Of a stretch of 64,000 nucleotides of DNA, positions 39,702 to 47,446 are shown in pieces. The position numbers were made by a program, and so were the translations under genes. The notes beneath the pieces were generated by a model, which saw only the letters and a program-made list of their open reading frames with translations, was not told the DNA's origin and did no database searches. Every line of letters begins with the position of its first letter. The stretch's first letter is position 1. This DNA is from Massilia sp. YIM B02443 (lineage in GTDB: Bacteria > Pseudomonadota > Gammaproteobacteria > Burkholderiales > Burkholderiaceae_D). The stretch lies in contig NZ_JASNRA010000021.1 of assembly GCF_030411955.1 (NCBI RefSeq), forward strand, positions 30,274 through 94,273, given 5' to 3'.

Positions 39702-40223
39702 TTACTTCTTCTTCTTCGGCGCGACCACCATGATCATCTGGCGACCTTCGAGTTTCGGGAACTGCTCGACCTGACCATACGGCTCCAGATCGCCGCGCAG
39801 CCGCTCGAGCATGCGCATGCCGATGTCCTGGTGCGCCATTTCGCGGCCGCGGAAGCGCAGCGTGATCTTGGTCTTGTCGCCCTCTTCCAGGAACTTGATG
39901 AGGTTGCGCAGCTTGATGCTGTAGTCGCCTTCATCGGTACCCGGACGAAACTTGATTTCCTTGACCTGGATGATCTTCTGCTTGAGCTTGGCTTCGTGCG
40001 CCTTCTTCTGCTCCGAATACTTGAACTTGCCGTAGTCCATCAGGCGGCAGACCGGCGGGACCGCGTTGGGCGCGATCTCGACCAGGTCGACGTTCTTTTC
40101 TTCGGCCAGACGAAACGCTTCGGCCAGGGTCACGATACCCAATGGTTCATTGTCCACACCGTTCAGACGCATTTCCGGGTGGGTGATTTCGCCATTGATG
40201 CGGTTCTGCTTGTCAGTAGCTAT
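39702..40223 (-). CDS. infC: Translation initiation factor IF-3, probable AUA start
   Basis: A 173-residue factor that keeps 30S subunits free and proofreads the start codon. The family N-terminus IATDKQNRINGEITHPE is encoded upstream of the first in-frame ATG (40172). That places the start at ATA 40223, six bases after AAAGGA. E. coli infC uses the rare start AUU for IF3 autoregulation, so an AUA start here fits the same logic. The C-terminal domain (VKEIKFRPGTDEGDYSIKL; HQDIGMRML) is complete. It lies 35 bp after thrS in the same operon. Confidence 0.95.
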   Translation of the reverse strand: MATDKQNRINGEITHPEMRLNGVDNEPLGIVTLAEAFRLAEEKNVDLVEIAPNAVPPVCRLMDYGKFKYSEQKKAHEAKLKQKIIQVKEIKFRPGTDEGDYSIKLRNLIKFLEEGDKTKITLRFRGREMAHQDIGMRMLERLRGDLEPYGQVEQFPKLEGRQMIMVVAPKKKK

Positions 40224-40258
40224 GTCTATTCCTTTGAGAGTATTAAGTTCGGCCGGGA

Positions 40259-42169
40259 TTATTTCGTCTTGGCGGCGACTTCGCCCACCAGACGCTCCAC
40301 GAGCTCGTCGACTGGCATCACGCCCAGATCGACATTGCCGCGGGCACGCACGGCCACAGTATTGGCATCCCGTTCTTTATCCCCAACAACGAGGATGTAC
40401 GGCAGTTTTTGGACGGAATGTTCACGTATTTTATAGGTGATCTTCTCGTTCCGCAAATCAGCGTGAACGCGCAGGCCAGCCGCGCGCAGCTTGGCCTCGA
40501 CCTGCTTCACATAATCTGCTTGCGCATCCGAAATATTCAAGACCGCAACCTGCACTGGCGCCAGCCACAGCGGCAGCGCGCCGGCGTAGTTCTCGATCAG
40601 GATGCCGATGAAACGCTCCATCGAGCCGACGATCGCGCGGTGCAGCATCACCGGCACCTTGCGGGTATTGTCTTCAGCGACATATTCGGCGCCGAGGCGG
40701 CCAGGCATCGAGAAGTCGACCTGCATGGTGCCGACCTGCCATGGACGGCCGAGGCTGTCCTTCAGGTGATACTCGATCTTCGGACCGTAGAAGGCGCCCT
40801 CGCCCGGCAGTTCGGTCCACTCGACACCACAGCCGCGCAGCGCCGAACGCAGCGCGTCTTCGGCCTGGTCCCAGACCTCGTCGGAACCGATGCGGTTGTC
40901 GGGACGCAGCGCGATCTTGACGTCGATGTTGGCAAAGCCGAAATCGTCATACACCTTCATCGCCTGGGCGTGGAAGGCGACCACTTCCGGCGCAATCTGG
41001 TCTTCGGTACAGAATACGTGGCCATCGTCCTGGGTGAAGCCGCGCACGCGCATCAGGCCGTGCAGCGCGCCCGACGATTCGTTGCGGTGGCACTGGCCGA
41101 ACTCGCCGTAGCGCAGCGGCAGGTCGCGATAGGACTTCATGCCGGCGTTATAGATCTGCACGTGGCCCGGGCAGTTCATCGGCTTCAATGCGTACGAACG
41201 GTTCTCGGAATCGGTCGTGAACATATTGTCGCGATAATTGTCCCAGTGACCGGTCTTCTGCCACAGGGTGACGTCCAGGATCTGCGGCGCCTTGACTTCG
41301 TTGTAGCCGGTGTCCTGGTAGGTCTTGCGCATGTACTGCTCGACCTGCTGCCAGACGGTCCAGCCCTTCGGATGCCAGAAGATCAGGCCCGGCGCTTCTT
41401 CCTGGAAGTGGAACAGGTCCAATTGCTTGCCCAGCTTGCGGTGATCGCGCTTCTCGGCTTCTTCCAGCATGTGCAGGTACTGCTCCTGGTCTTCCTTCTT
41501 CGTCCAGGCGGTGCCGTAGATACGCTGCAGCATCTCGTTCTTGCTGTCGCCGCGCCAGTAGGCGCCGGCTAGCTTCATGAGTTTGAAGACCTTGATCTTG
41601 CCGGTCGACGGCACATGTGGGCCACGGCACAGGTCGGTGAAGCCGCCTTCGCTGTACAGCGACACGTCTTCATTGGCCGGGATCGAGGCGATGATCTCGG
41701 CCTTGTAGTCCTCGCCGATCGATTTGAAATAAGCCACGGCTTCGTCGCGCGGCAGCACCTGGCGGGTGACCGGCTCATCCTTCTTGGCCAGCTCGACCAT
41801 TTTCTTTTCGATGGCTTTCAGGTCGTCCGGGGTGAACGGGCGCTTGTACGAGAAGTCATAGTAGAAGCCGTTCTCGATGACCGGGCCGATGGTGACCTGG
41901 GCTTCCGGGAACAATTCCTTGACCGCGTAGGCCAGCAGGTGGGCGGTCGAGTGGCGGATCACGTCCAGGCCTTCTGGATCCTTGTCGGTGACGATCGCCA
42001 GGTCGGCGTCGCTGTCGATCAGGAACGAGGTGTCGACCACCTTGCCGTTGACCTTGCCGGCCAGGGCGGCTTTTGCCAGGCTCGGCGCGATGCTCTGCGC
42101 CACCTGACCCACCGTCACGGGGCCGTCAAACTGGCGGCTGGAACCATCTGGAAGTCGGACGTTCAACAT
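40259..42169 (-). CDS. thrS: Threonyl-tRNA synthetase
   Basis: A 636-residue class II synthetase with an N-terminal TGS domain (MLNVRLPDGSSRQFDGPVTV), an editing domain (HSTAHLLAYAVKELFP), a catalytic core (ESSGALHGLMRVRGFTQDDGH; GEGAFYGPKIEY) and a C-terminal anticodon domain. Start 42169 follows TGGAGAG; an in-frame ATG-like extension to 42283 runs through the upstream terminator and is rejected. It is preceded by tRNA-Val, a Thr-rich short frame and a terminator, which suggests attenuation. infC follows. Confidence 0.98.
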   Translation of the reverse strand: MLNVRLPDGSSRQFDGPVTVGQVAQSIAPSLAKAALAGKVNGKVVDTSFLIDSDADLAIVTDKDPEGLDVIRHSTAHLLAYAVKELFPEAQVTIGPVIENGFYYDFSYKRPFTPDDLKAIEKKMVELAKKDEPVTRQVLPRDEAVAYFKSIGEDYKAEIIASIPANEDVSLYSEGGFTDLCRGPHVPSTGKIKVFKLMKLAGAYWRGDSKNEMLQRIYGTAWTKKEDQEQYLHMLEEAEKRDHRKLGKQLDLFHFQEEAPGLIFWHPKGWTVWQQVEQYMRKTYQDTGYNEVKAPQILDVTLWQKTGHWDNYRDNMFTTDSENRSYALKPMNCPGHVQIYNAGMKSYRDLPLRYGEFGQCHRNESSGALHGLMRVRGFTQDDGHVFCTEDQIAPEVVAFHAQAMKVYDDFGFANIDVKIALRPDNRIGSDEVWDQAEDALRSALRGCGVEWTELPGEGAFYGPKIEYHLKDSLGRPWQVGTMQVDFSMPGRLGAEYVAEDNTRKVPVMLHRAIVGSMERFIGILIENYAGALPLWLAPVQVAVLNISDAQADYVKQVEAKLRAAGLRVHADLRNEKITYKIREHSVQKLPYILVVGDKERDANTVAVRARGNVDLGVMPVDELVERLVGEVAAKTK

Positions 42170-42231
42170 ACTGCTCTCCAATCGTGGCGCTTCGCGCACT
42201 GAATAAAATGATAATGAAAAAACAAAAGACG

Positions 42232-42260
42232 AAAAAAAACGCGGCACTAGCCGCGTTTTC
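42232..42260 (-). terminator. Rho-independent terminator in the thrS leader
   Basis: On the minus strand CGCGGC/GCCGCG (42240-42255, extended by flanking AAAA/TTTT) with a four-base loop is followed by eight T residues. It lies 63 bases before the thrS start and 40 bases after a Thr-rich leader frame. Its 5' arm plus loop, CGCGGCTAG (42247-42255), can pair at eight of nine positions with upstream CTAGACGCG (42289-42297), which would disrupt the terminator. Confidence 0.85.
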
Positions 42261-42293
42261 AGTTGTGTCGAGCAAAAGCACACCCCATCGCGT

Positions 42294-42335
42294 CTAGCGA
42301 TTCCCCCACAACCAGGTTGTAGTTCGCGGTGTCAT
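42294..42335 (-). CDS. Candidate 13-codon thrS leader peptide
   Basis: ATG at 42335 opens MTPRTTTWLWGNR followed by TAG. Four of thirteen codons are Thr (ACA, ACT, ACA, ACC), three of them consecutive. ACA and ACT are rare in this GC-rich genome. A ribosome stalled at the Thr run would leave the CTAGACGCG arm free, whereas one reaching the stop codon would cover it. The possible ribosome-binding site GAAAGG is about 11 bases upstream, which is long. It is downstream of tRNA-Val and upstream of the terminator. Function is inferred from architecture. Confidence 0.45.
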   Translation of the reverse strand: MTPRTTTWLWGNR

Positions 42336-42377
42336 AACCGTAGATGCCTTTCTCGCTCTTTCCGTATTACTCAATTC

Positions 42378-42454
42378 TGGTGGGCGGTGCAGAATTCGAA
42401 TCTGCGACCCCTTGGATGTCGACCAAGTATTCTAACCAGCTGAACTAACCGCCC
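42378..42454 (-). tRNA. tRNA-Val(GAC)
   Basis: A 77-base cloverleaf with encoded CCA. The acceptor stem GGGCGGT/ACCGCCC is fully paired, the D stem is GTTC/GAAT, the anticodon stem CTTGG/CCAAG and the T arm GCAGA-TTCGAAT-TCTGC. The anticodon loop TCGACAT gives anticodon GAC (valine) and discriminator A73. Position 33 is C rather than the near-universal U. The D arm and variable region closely resemble tRNA-Asp, suggesting derivation from an Asp-type tRNA. Confidence 0.93.
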
Positions 42455-42463
42455 GATGCCGCC

Positions 42464-42492
42464 ATTATAAGGAGCGCATGACGATCCCGCAA
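42464..42492 (-). promoter_or_regulatory. Promoter of tRNA-Val/thrS leader transcript
   Basis: On the minus strand TTGCGG (42487-42492) and a perfect TATAAT (42464-42469) are separated by 17 bases. The tRNA 5' end lies about nine bases downstream of the -10 box, a typical tRNA promoter layout. Confidence 0.8.
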
Positions 42493-42597
42493 CCCTCACA
42501 CCAAAAAAGTTGCCGGCAGGCGCTGCCGGGCGGCTTGCAAGCCCATCCCCGCAGGATGCTTTACACTTCTGGCTTGCCATATTTACCCGAGCACAAG

Positions 42598-43521
42598 ATG
42601 ACTTCGCAGCCGATCGATCCCTCCCATCTGCACGCCCACCTGGACGGCGACGCCAGCCATGCGCACTCGATCGAGGCGCGCAGCCAGAAGGCGCTGGTGG
42701 TGGCGCTGGGACTGACGCTGCTGTTTGCGGTCGTCGAGGTGGTCACCGGTTTCCTGTCCAACTCGCTGGCCCTGATCTCGGACGCCGGCCATATGGTCAC
42801 CGACGCCGCCGCCCTCGGCCTGGCCCTGCTGGCGCAACTGATCGCCAAGCGCCCACCGTCGGCGCGCCACTCGTTCGGCTTCGTGCGCGCCGAGGCGCTG
42901 GCCGCGTTCGTGAACAGCCTGGCGATGCTGGGCCTGGTCGGCTGGATTGCCTGGGAGGCGATCGAGCGCCTGCTGCATCCGGAACCGGTGCAAGGCGGCA
43001 TCGTGCTGGTGGTGGCGGCGCTGGGCGCGGCGATCAACCTGCTGGTGGCATGGATCCTGTCACGCAACAATGACAGCATCAACACCCGCGCCGCCCTGGT
43101 CAACGTCATGGGCGACCTGCTCGGCTCGCTGGCCGCGATCGCCGCCGGCGGCATCATTTATTTCACCAGCTGGGTCCAGGCCGACCCGATCCTGTCGATC
43201 TTCGTCTCGCTCCTGATCCTGCGCTCGACCTCAAGCATCCTGCGCGAGTCGTACCATTTCCTGATGGAAGGCGTGCCACACGCGATCGACTACGTGCAGG
43301 TGGGCGCCGACATGGCCGCGGTCGAGGGCGTGCTGGCGGTGCACGACCTGCACGTGTGGGACATGTCGCCCGGCCACCCGGCCCTGATCGGCCACGTCGA
43401 GATCCGCGGCCTGGAGCAATGGCCGACGGTGCTGGAAGCCCTGCGCGCCATGCTGCGCGAACGGCACGGCATCGACCACGTCACCCTGCAGCCGGAAGCG
43501 GCCGGGGGCAAGTCGCTCTAG
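42598..43521 (+). CDS. Cation diffusion facilitator (CzcD/ZitB-like) transporter
   Basis: A 307-residue inner-membrane metal/proton antiporter with six transmembrane helices and a C-terminal cytoplasmic domain (VHDLHVWDMSPGHPALIGHV). The short His-rich N-terminus (HLHAHLDGDASHAHS) and the TM2 metal site SDAGHMVTD (His65, Asp69) are typical of zinc CDFs. In TM5 the usual HxxxD appears as NVMGD (Asn169, Asp173), an altered site. Start 42598 is preferred over 42478, which would overlap the tRNA promoter region. A weak GAGC precedes it. Confidence 0.92.
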   Translation: MTSQPIDPSHLHAHLDGDASHAHSIEARSQKALVVALGLTLLFAVVEVVTGFLSNSLALISDAGHMVTDAAALGLALLAQLIAKRPPSARHSFGFVRAEALAAFVNSLAMLGLVGWIAWEAIERLLHPEPVQGGIVLVVAALGAAINLLVAWILSRNNDSINTRAALVNVMGDLLGSLAAIAAGGIIYFTSWVQADPILSIFVSLLILRSTSSILRESYHFLMEGVPHAIDYVQVGADMAAVEGVLAVHDLHVWDMSPGHPALIGHVEIRGLEQWPTVLEALRAMLRERHGIDHVTLQPEAAGGKSL

Positions 43522-43616
43522 CCGCGCATCGGCAAGGCCCGCTGTCAGCGCCCTCTTACCCGGCGCCTGCGCGAACGCCGATAGGCTGCTCGTCCACGGC
43601 CCGCGATAATCGGGCG

Positions 43617-44552
43617 ATGGACACCCATCACACCGTATTCGACACCCTGATCATCGGCGGCGGCCCCGGCGGCCTGAGCGCGGCCATCTATTTGCGCCGC
43701 TTCACCCGCAACGTGGCCCTGGTCGACAAGGGCAACAGCCGCCTGGGCTGGATTCCTGTCTCGCACAACTACCCCGGCTTCCCGGACGGGATCAACGGCA
43801 AGGTGCTGCTCGACCAGCTGCGCTGCCAGCTGGGGCGCTACGGCGGCCACGTGATCCCGGGCGAGATCAGCAACCTGCGCCTGGAGGACGGCCTGTTCGT
43901 GGGCGACTGCGTCAGCCCGGACGGCGACCTGACGGTGATGCGCGCCCACACCGTGCTGCTGGCCACCGGGGTGGCCGACGCCGGCATGCCGGTCGAGCGC
44001 TGGGACGAGGCGGTGGCCAGCGGCGCGGTGCGCCTGTGCCCGGTGTGCGACGGCTTCGACGTGATCGACAAGCGCATCGCGGTGGCCACCTCGGAGGTCA
44101 ATCCGGTCGGCCACGCGCTGTTCATGCGCACCTTCAGCACCGAGGTGCTGCTGTTCGAGCGCGCCGAGGAGTCGGCCGTCAACGAAGACGAGGCGCGCCA
44201 GCTGGCGGCGGCCAACGTGCGCCACATCGCCTCGCCGCTGGCCGGCGTGACCTTGACCGACGACCTGAAACCGGTGCTGCACACGCGCGACGGCGAGGAT
44301 TACGAATGCGACGTGTTCTATCCGATGCTGGGCCAGACCGCCCGCTCAGGCCTGGCGGCGGCGCTGGGCGCCGAGACCGCCGAATGCGACACCCTGCTGG
44401 TGGACGAACATTGCCGCACCTCGGTGCCGGGGCTGTACGCGATTGGCGACGTCACACGCGGCCTGAACCAGATCGCGGTGGCCACCGGCCAGGCGGCGAT
44501 CGCGGCGACCACCATCCATAACACCCTGCCGTGGGCGCTGCGCACGGCGTGA
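43617..44552 (+). CDS. Thioredoxin-reductase-like flavoprotein
   Basis: A 311-residue FAD-dependent oxidoreductase. The N-terminal FAD motif LIIGGGPGGLSAAIYLRRF (about residues 11-29) and the C-terminal SVPGLYAIGDVTRGLNQIAVATGQ match the thioredoxin reductase fold. The redox pair is CPVC (Cys141, Cys144) followed by DGF, rather than the usual CATC. The NADPH Rossmann motif (GGGNSA-type) expected after it is replaced by ATSEVNPVGH, so the electron donor may differ. It lies 95 bp after the CDF gene on the same strand. The partner is unknown. Confidence 0.85.
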   Translation: MDTHHTVFDTLIIGGGPGGLSAAIYLRRFTRNVALVDKGNSRLGWIPVSHNYPGFPDGINGKVLLDQLRCQLGRYGGHVIPGEISNLRLEDGLFVGDCVSPDGDLTVMRAHTVLLATGVADAGMPVERWDEAVASGAVRLCPVCDGFDVIDKRIAVATSEVNPVGHALFMRTFSTEVLLFERAEESAVNEDEARQLAAANVRHIASPLAGVTLTDDLKPVLHTRDGEDYECDVFYPMLGQTARSGLAAALGAETAECDTLLVDEHCRTSVPGLYAIGDVTRGLNQIAVATGQAAIAATTIHNTLPWALRTA

Positions 44553-44740
44553 CGGGCGGCAGGCTGCCGGGGTCACGCGCCGCTGTCGACGATTCTTACA
44601 GTCAAGAACCCAGCGGCGGAAAAATCTTGATAAAAGAACCACTTACGTATGGGCACGCGTATTGCTTAACCACAAATTAACGCAGTCACGCCGGTGCTAC
44701 GGTGATGGACGCGACCGACCGATCCGAGTTCACCGCGCCC

Positions 44741-45961
44741 ATGCTCAAGATACTGACGTTTTCCACCCTGTTCCCGAACCCCGTCGCACCGCATCACGGC
44801 ATCTTCACCGAAACCACCCTGCGCCAGCAGTTGCGCAGTTTTCCGATGCAGGTGCAGGTGGTGGCGCCGGTGCCCTGGTTTCCCTCGCGCGCGCCGCTGT
44901 TCGGCCGCTACGCCGGCTATGCCGGGGTGCCGCGTGAGGAAGTGCGCGCCGGCGTGCGGGTGCTGCATCCGCGCTACCTGAGCCTGCCGCGGGTCGGCAT
45001 GCACGTCGCGCCGCTGACGCTGGCGCGCGCCGCGCGTCCGATCGTCGCCGGCCTGCTCGCCGCCGGCCACGACTTCGACCTGATCGACGCCCATTATTTC
45101 TACCCCGACGGCGTCGCCGCCGCCCTGCTCGGGCGCGCCTTCGGTAAACCAGTGACCATCACCGCCCTCGGCAGCGACATCAACCTGCTGGCGCGCTATC
45201 GCGGCCCGCGCCGCATGATGCGCTGGGCCGCGGGGCGCAGCGCCGCCATGATCAGCGTGTGCCAGGCGCTGCGCGGCGAGATGGTGCGGCTCGGCATGCC
45301 GGGAGATCGCATCCATGCGCTGCGCAACGGCGTCGACCTCGAACTGTTCTATCCCGAACCGCGCGCGATGGCGCGCGCCGCGCTCGGCATCGACGGCTTC
45401 ACCCTGCTGTCGGTCGGCCACCTGGTCGAGAACAAGGGCCACGACAAGGCGATCCGCGCCCTGGCCGCGCTGCCGGACGCGCGCCTGCTGGTGGCCGGCT
45501 GCGGCCCCGAGCGCGCCCGGCTCGAGGCGCTGGCGCGCCAGCTCGGCGTGGCCGGGCGGGTGCGCTTCGGCGGTGTGCTGCGCCAGGATCAGCTGCGCAG
45601 CTGGTATTCGGCGGCCGACGCGCTGGTGCTGGCTTCGAGCCGCGAAGGCTGGGCCAACGTGCTGCTCGAAGCGATGGCCTGCGGCACGCCAGCCCTGGCC
45701 AGCGACGTCGGCGGCACCGCCGAAGTGATCACCTGCCCCGCGGCCGGCCTGCTGCTGCCCGAGAATTCCGCCGCCGGCATCGTCAGCGCGGTGCAGGCGC
45801 TGCGCGCCGCGCCACCGGCGCGCGGGGCCACCCGCGCCCATGCCGCCCGCCATGCCTGGCACGACACCGCGCTCGCCAGATTCGACCTGTTCGCCCGCAT
45901 CGCCGGGCGCCCCACCACCCCTGCCCAACCATGTACTCTCCAGACCAATTGCTTGACCTAG
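44741..45961 (+). CDS. GT4-family glycosyltransferase
   Basis: A 406-residue cytosolic glycosyltransferase of GT-B fold. MLKILTFSTLFPNPVAPHHGIF at the N-terminus, HALRNGVDLELFYPE in the middle, and the donor-binding EX7E-type region SSREGWANVLLEAMACGTPAL are characteristic of GT4. Substrate is unknown; a polysaccharide or lipid-linked glycan is likely. Start 44741 is chosen by family alignment; ATG 44705 would add 12 residues. Its 3' end overlaps the next gene by 31 bp. Confidence 0.88.
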   Translation: MLKILTFSTLFPNPVAPHHGIFTETTLRQQLRSFPMQVQVVAPVPWFPSRAPLFGRYAGYAGVPREEVRAGVRVLHPRYLSLPRVGMHVAPLTLARAARPIVAGLLAAGHDFDLIDAHYFYPDGVAAALLGRAFGKPVTITALGSDINLLARYRGPRRMMRWAAGRSAAMISVCQALRGEMVRLGMPGDRIHALRNGVDLELFYPEPRAMARAALGIDGFTLLSVGHLVENKGHDKAIRALAALPDARLLVAGCGPERARLEALARQLGVAGRVRFGGVLRQDQLRSWYSAADALVLASSREGWANVLLEAMACGTPALASDVGGTAEVITCPAAGLLLPENSAAGIVSAVQALRAAPPARGATRAHAARHAWHDTALARFDLFARIAGRPTTPAQPCTLQTNCLT

Positions 45962-46800
45962 CGCTGCATTACAATACCCAGGGCTTCGTGCACCTGCGCG
46001 GCCTGCTGCCGCAGCCGATCCTGGAACGGGCGCGCGCCGCGTTCGATGCGCGCGCCGAAGGCCACGCGGCGAACGTGCGCGCGGCCAGGGCCAGGGGCGC
46101 GCGCTTCCACGACCTGCCGGCCATCCTCGACGCCGATCCGGTGTTCGTCGACCTGGTCGACCTGCCTGCGCTGCTGGCGCTGCTGCGCGCCACGGTGGGC
46201 GAAGACCTGGCGCTGAACGACACCAATGCGCGCCTGTTCTTTCCCGGGCCGACCTTCACCAGCCCCTATCACTCGGACGTCGCGCGCGTGGCCGGAATCG
46301 ATCCGGCGCACTGCCCGGGCTTCCTGGCCAAGGTCCACTTCTACCTGGAAGACCTGGAACCCGAGCAGGGCTGCCTGTCGTTCATCCCCGGCAGCCAGCA
46401 CCTGCCGGCGCTGCACGTCGACCCGCACCGGCCGACGCTGGCCGCGTCGAACGCGGTGACGCGGGTGGTGCCGCGCGCGGGCGATGCGATCCTGTTCAAC
46501 ACCCACGTGCTGCACATGTGCGAGGCGAACCTGACCGGGCGGGTGCGCAAGTCGCTGATCTATACGTATGGACACTTCTGGATGAAGGCGTATCCGAGCG
46601 CGATGCCGGCGAATGCGGCGTGTTATGAAGGCAATGCGCAGCGCGAGCAGCTGTTCAACGTGGCGCTGCCGGGGGTCGGGCATTTCAACCGCCGGCTCGA
46701 CGGGCTGGCGCCGGCGACGCGCGGAGCGCGCCTGCGGCAGTTGTGCGAGCGCTTCGTGCATCGCATCCTGCCGGTGGATAGCCTGCCGCCGCGGGCTTGA
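45931..46800 (+). CDS. PhyH-type 2-oxoglutarate dioxygenase family protein
   Basis: A 289-residue protein of the phytanoyl-CoA dioxygenase family. The iron ligands are visible as HxD in YHSDVAR and a distal His in FNTHVLHMCEAN, and the 2-oxoglutarate-binding Arg is probably in GRVRKSLIY. GCLSFIPGSQHLPALH is a typical PhyH string. It overlaps the glycosyltransferase gene by 31 bp, so coupled translation is likely. It may modify a glycan or lipid intermediate, but the substrate is unknown. Confidence 0.88.
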   Translation: MYSPDQLLDLALHYNTQGFVHLRGLLPQPILERARAAFDARAEGHAANVRAARARGARFHDLPAILDADPVFVDLVDLPALLALLRATVGEDLALNDTNARLFFPGPTFTSPYHSDVARVAGIDPAHCPGFLAKVHFYLEDLEPEQGCLSFIPGSQHLPALHVDPHRPTLAASNAVTRVVPRAGDAILFNTHVLHMCEANLTGRVRKSLIYTYGHFWMKAYPSAMPANAACYEGNAQREQLFNVALPGVGHFNRRLDGLAPATRGARLRQLCERFVHRILPVDSLPPRA

Positions 46801-46813
46801 TGCCCTCGTTCCG

Positions 46814-47446
46814 TCAGCGCTGCCCCGACGCCAGCGCGATCCTGCGCCGCACCTGCTCCAGCCCCGCCGCGTCGCCACTCGCCTCCAGCCGCTGCGCCTG
46901 CACCCCGAGCCACGCCAGCAAGGGCCGGCGCCAGCCCTGTTCCGAGGCCGTGTCCGACGCCAGCACGATCCCATCCGGCGTCATGCGTCCCGCCTTGAAC
47001 AGCGCCCCCGCCGCCACCAGCCGCGACAAGGGGTCGGCGATCTGCCGGAAGGCGCCGCCGGTCACCACCGCGCGATGCTGTTCGGGCAGCAGCGAGGCGT
47101 CCAGGCCGTCCCAGCGCCCCGCCAGATAGGCGGCATACGCCCGCTGCGCCGGCGTGGCGTCCGGCGCCAGCGCCGCATAGCCGGGGCAATCCTCGAACAC
47201 CAGGCTGGCCGCCTGCGCCGCGCAGCGCACCAGCTCGATCTGGATCACGCGCTCGGCGCGTCCGGTGGCCGCGGTCTCGCCGCGCGCTTCGCGAAATTCC
47301 GCTTCGGCCGCCGCCGTATGGCCCTTCAGGTAGTCGTCGGTGGCGGCATCGACCGCGCTCTTGGCATTCGCCTGCCAGTCGGGCGGCAGCGGCCTGGAGG
47401 CGCAGGCGGACAGCAGCGCAAAGAAAAACAAAGCAACGGTTCTCAT
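46814..47446 (-). CDS. Lipoprotein of the MCE/MlaE operon
   Basis: A 210-residue protein with a lipoprotein signal peptide (MRTVALFFFALLSACAS, lipobox LSAC). The mature part is Ala-rich and helical, with TPR-like features (KGHTAAAEAEFREARGE) and an internal Cys pair. I do not recognise a specific family. The start overlaps the MCE-gene stop by four bases, so it is part of the same operon. A role in lipid transport across the periplasm is inferred from context only. Confidence 0.8.
   Translation of the reverse strand: MRTVALFFFALLSACASRPLPPDWQANAKSAVDAATDDYLKGHTAAAEAEFREARGETAATGRAERVIQIELVRCAAQAASLVFEDCPGYAALAPDATPAQRAYAAYLAGRWDGLDASLLPEQHRAVVTGGAFRQIADPLSRLVAAGALFKAGRMTPDGIVLASDTASEQGWRRPLLAWLGVQAQRLEASGDAAGLEQVRRRIALASGQR

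Noticed and set aside
42264..42377. Second frame through the thrS leader (ending in CAFARHN)
   Set aside because: It reads plausibly for 36 codons but has no start codon with a ribosome-binding site and begins right after a stop codon; the Thr-rich frame explains the region better.
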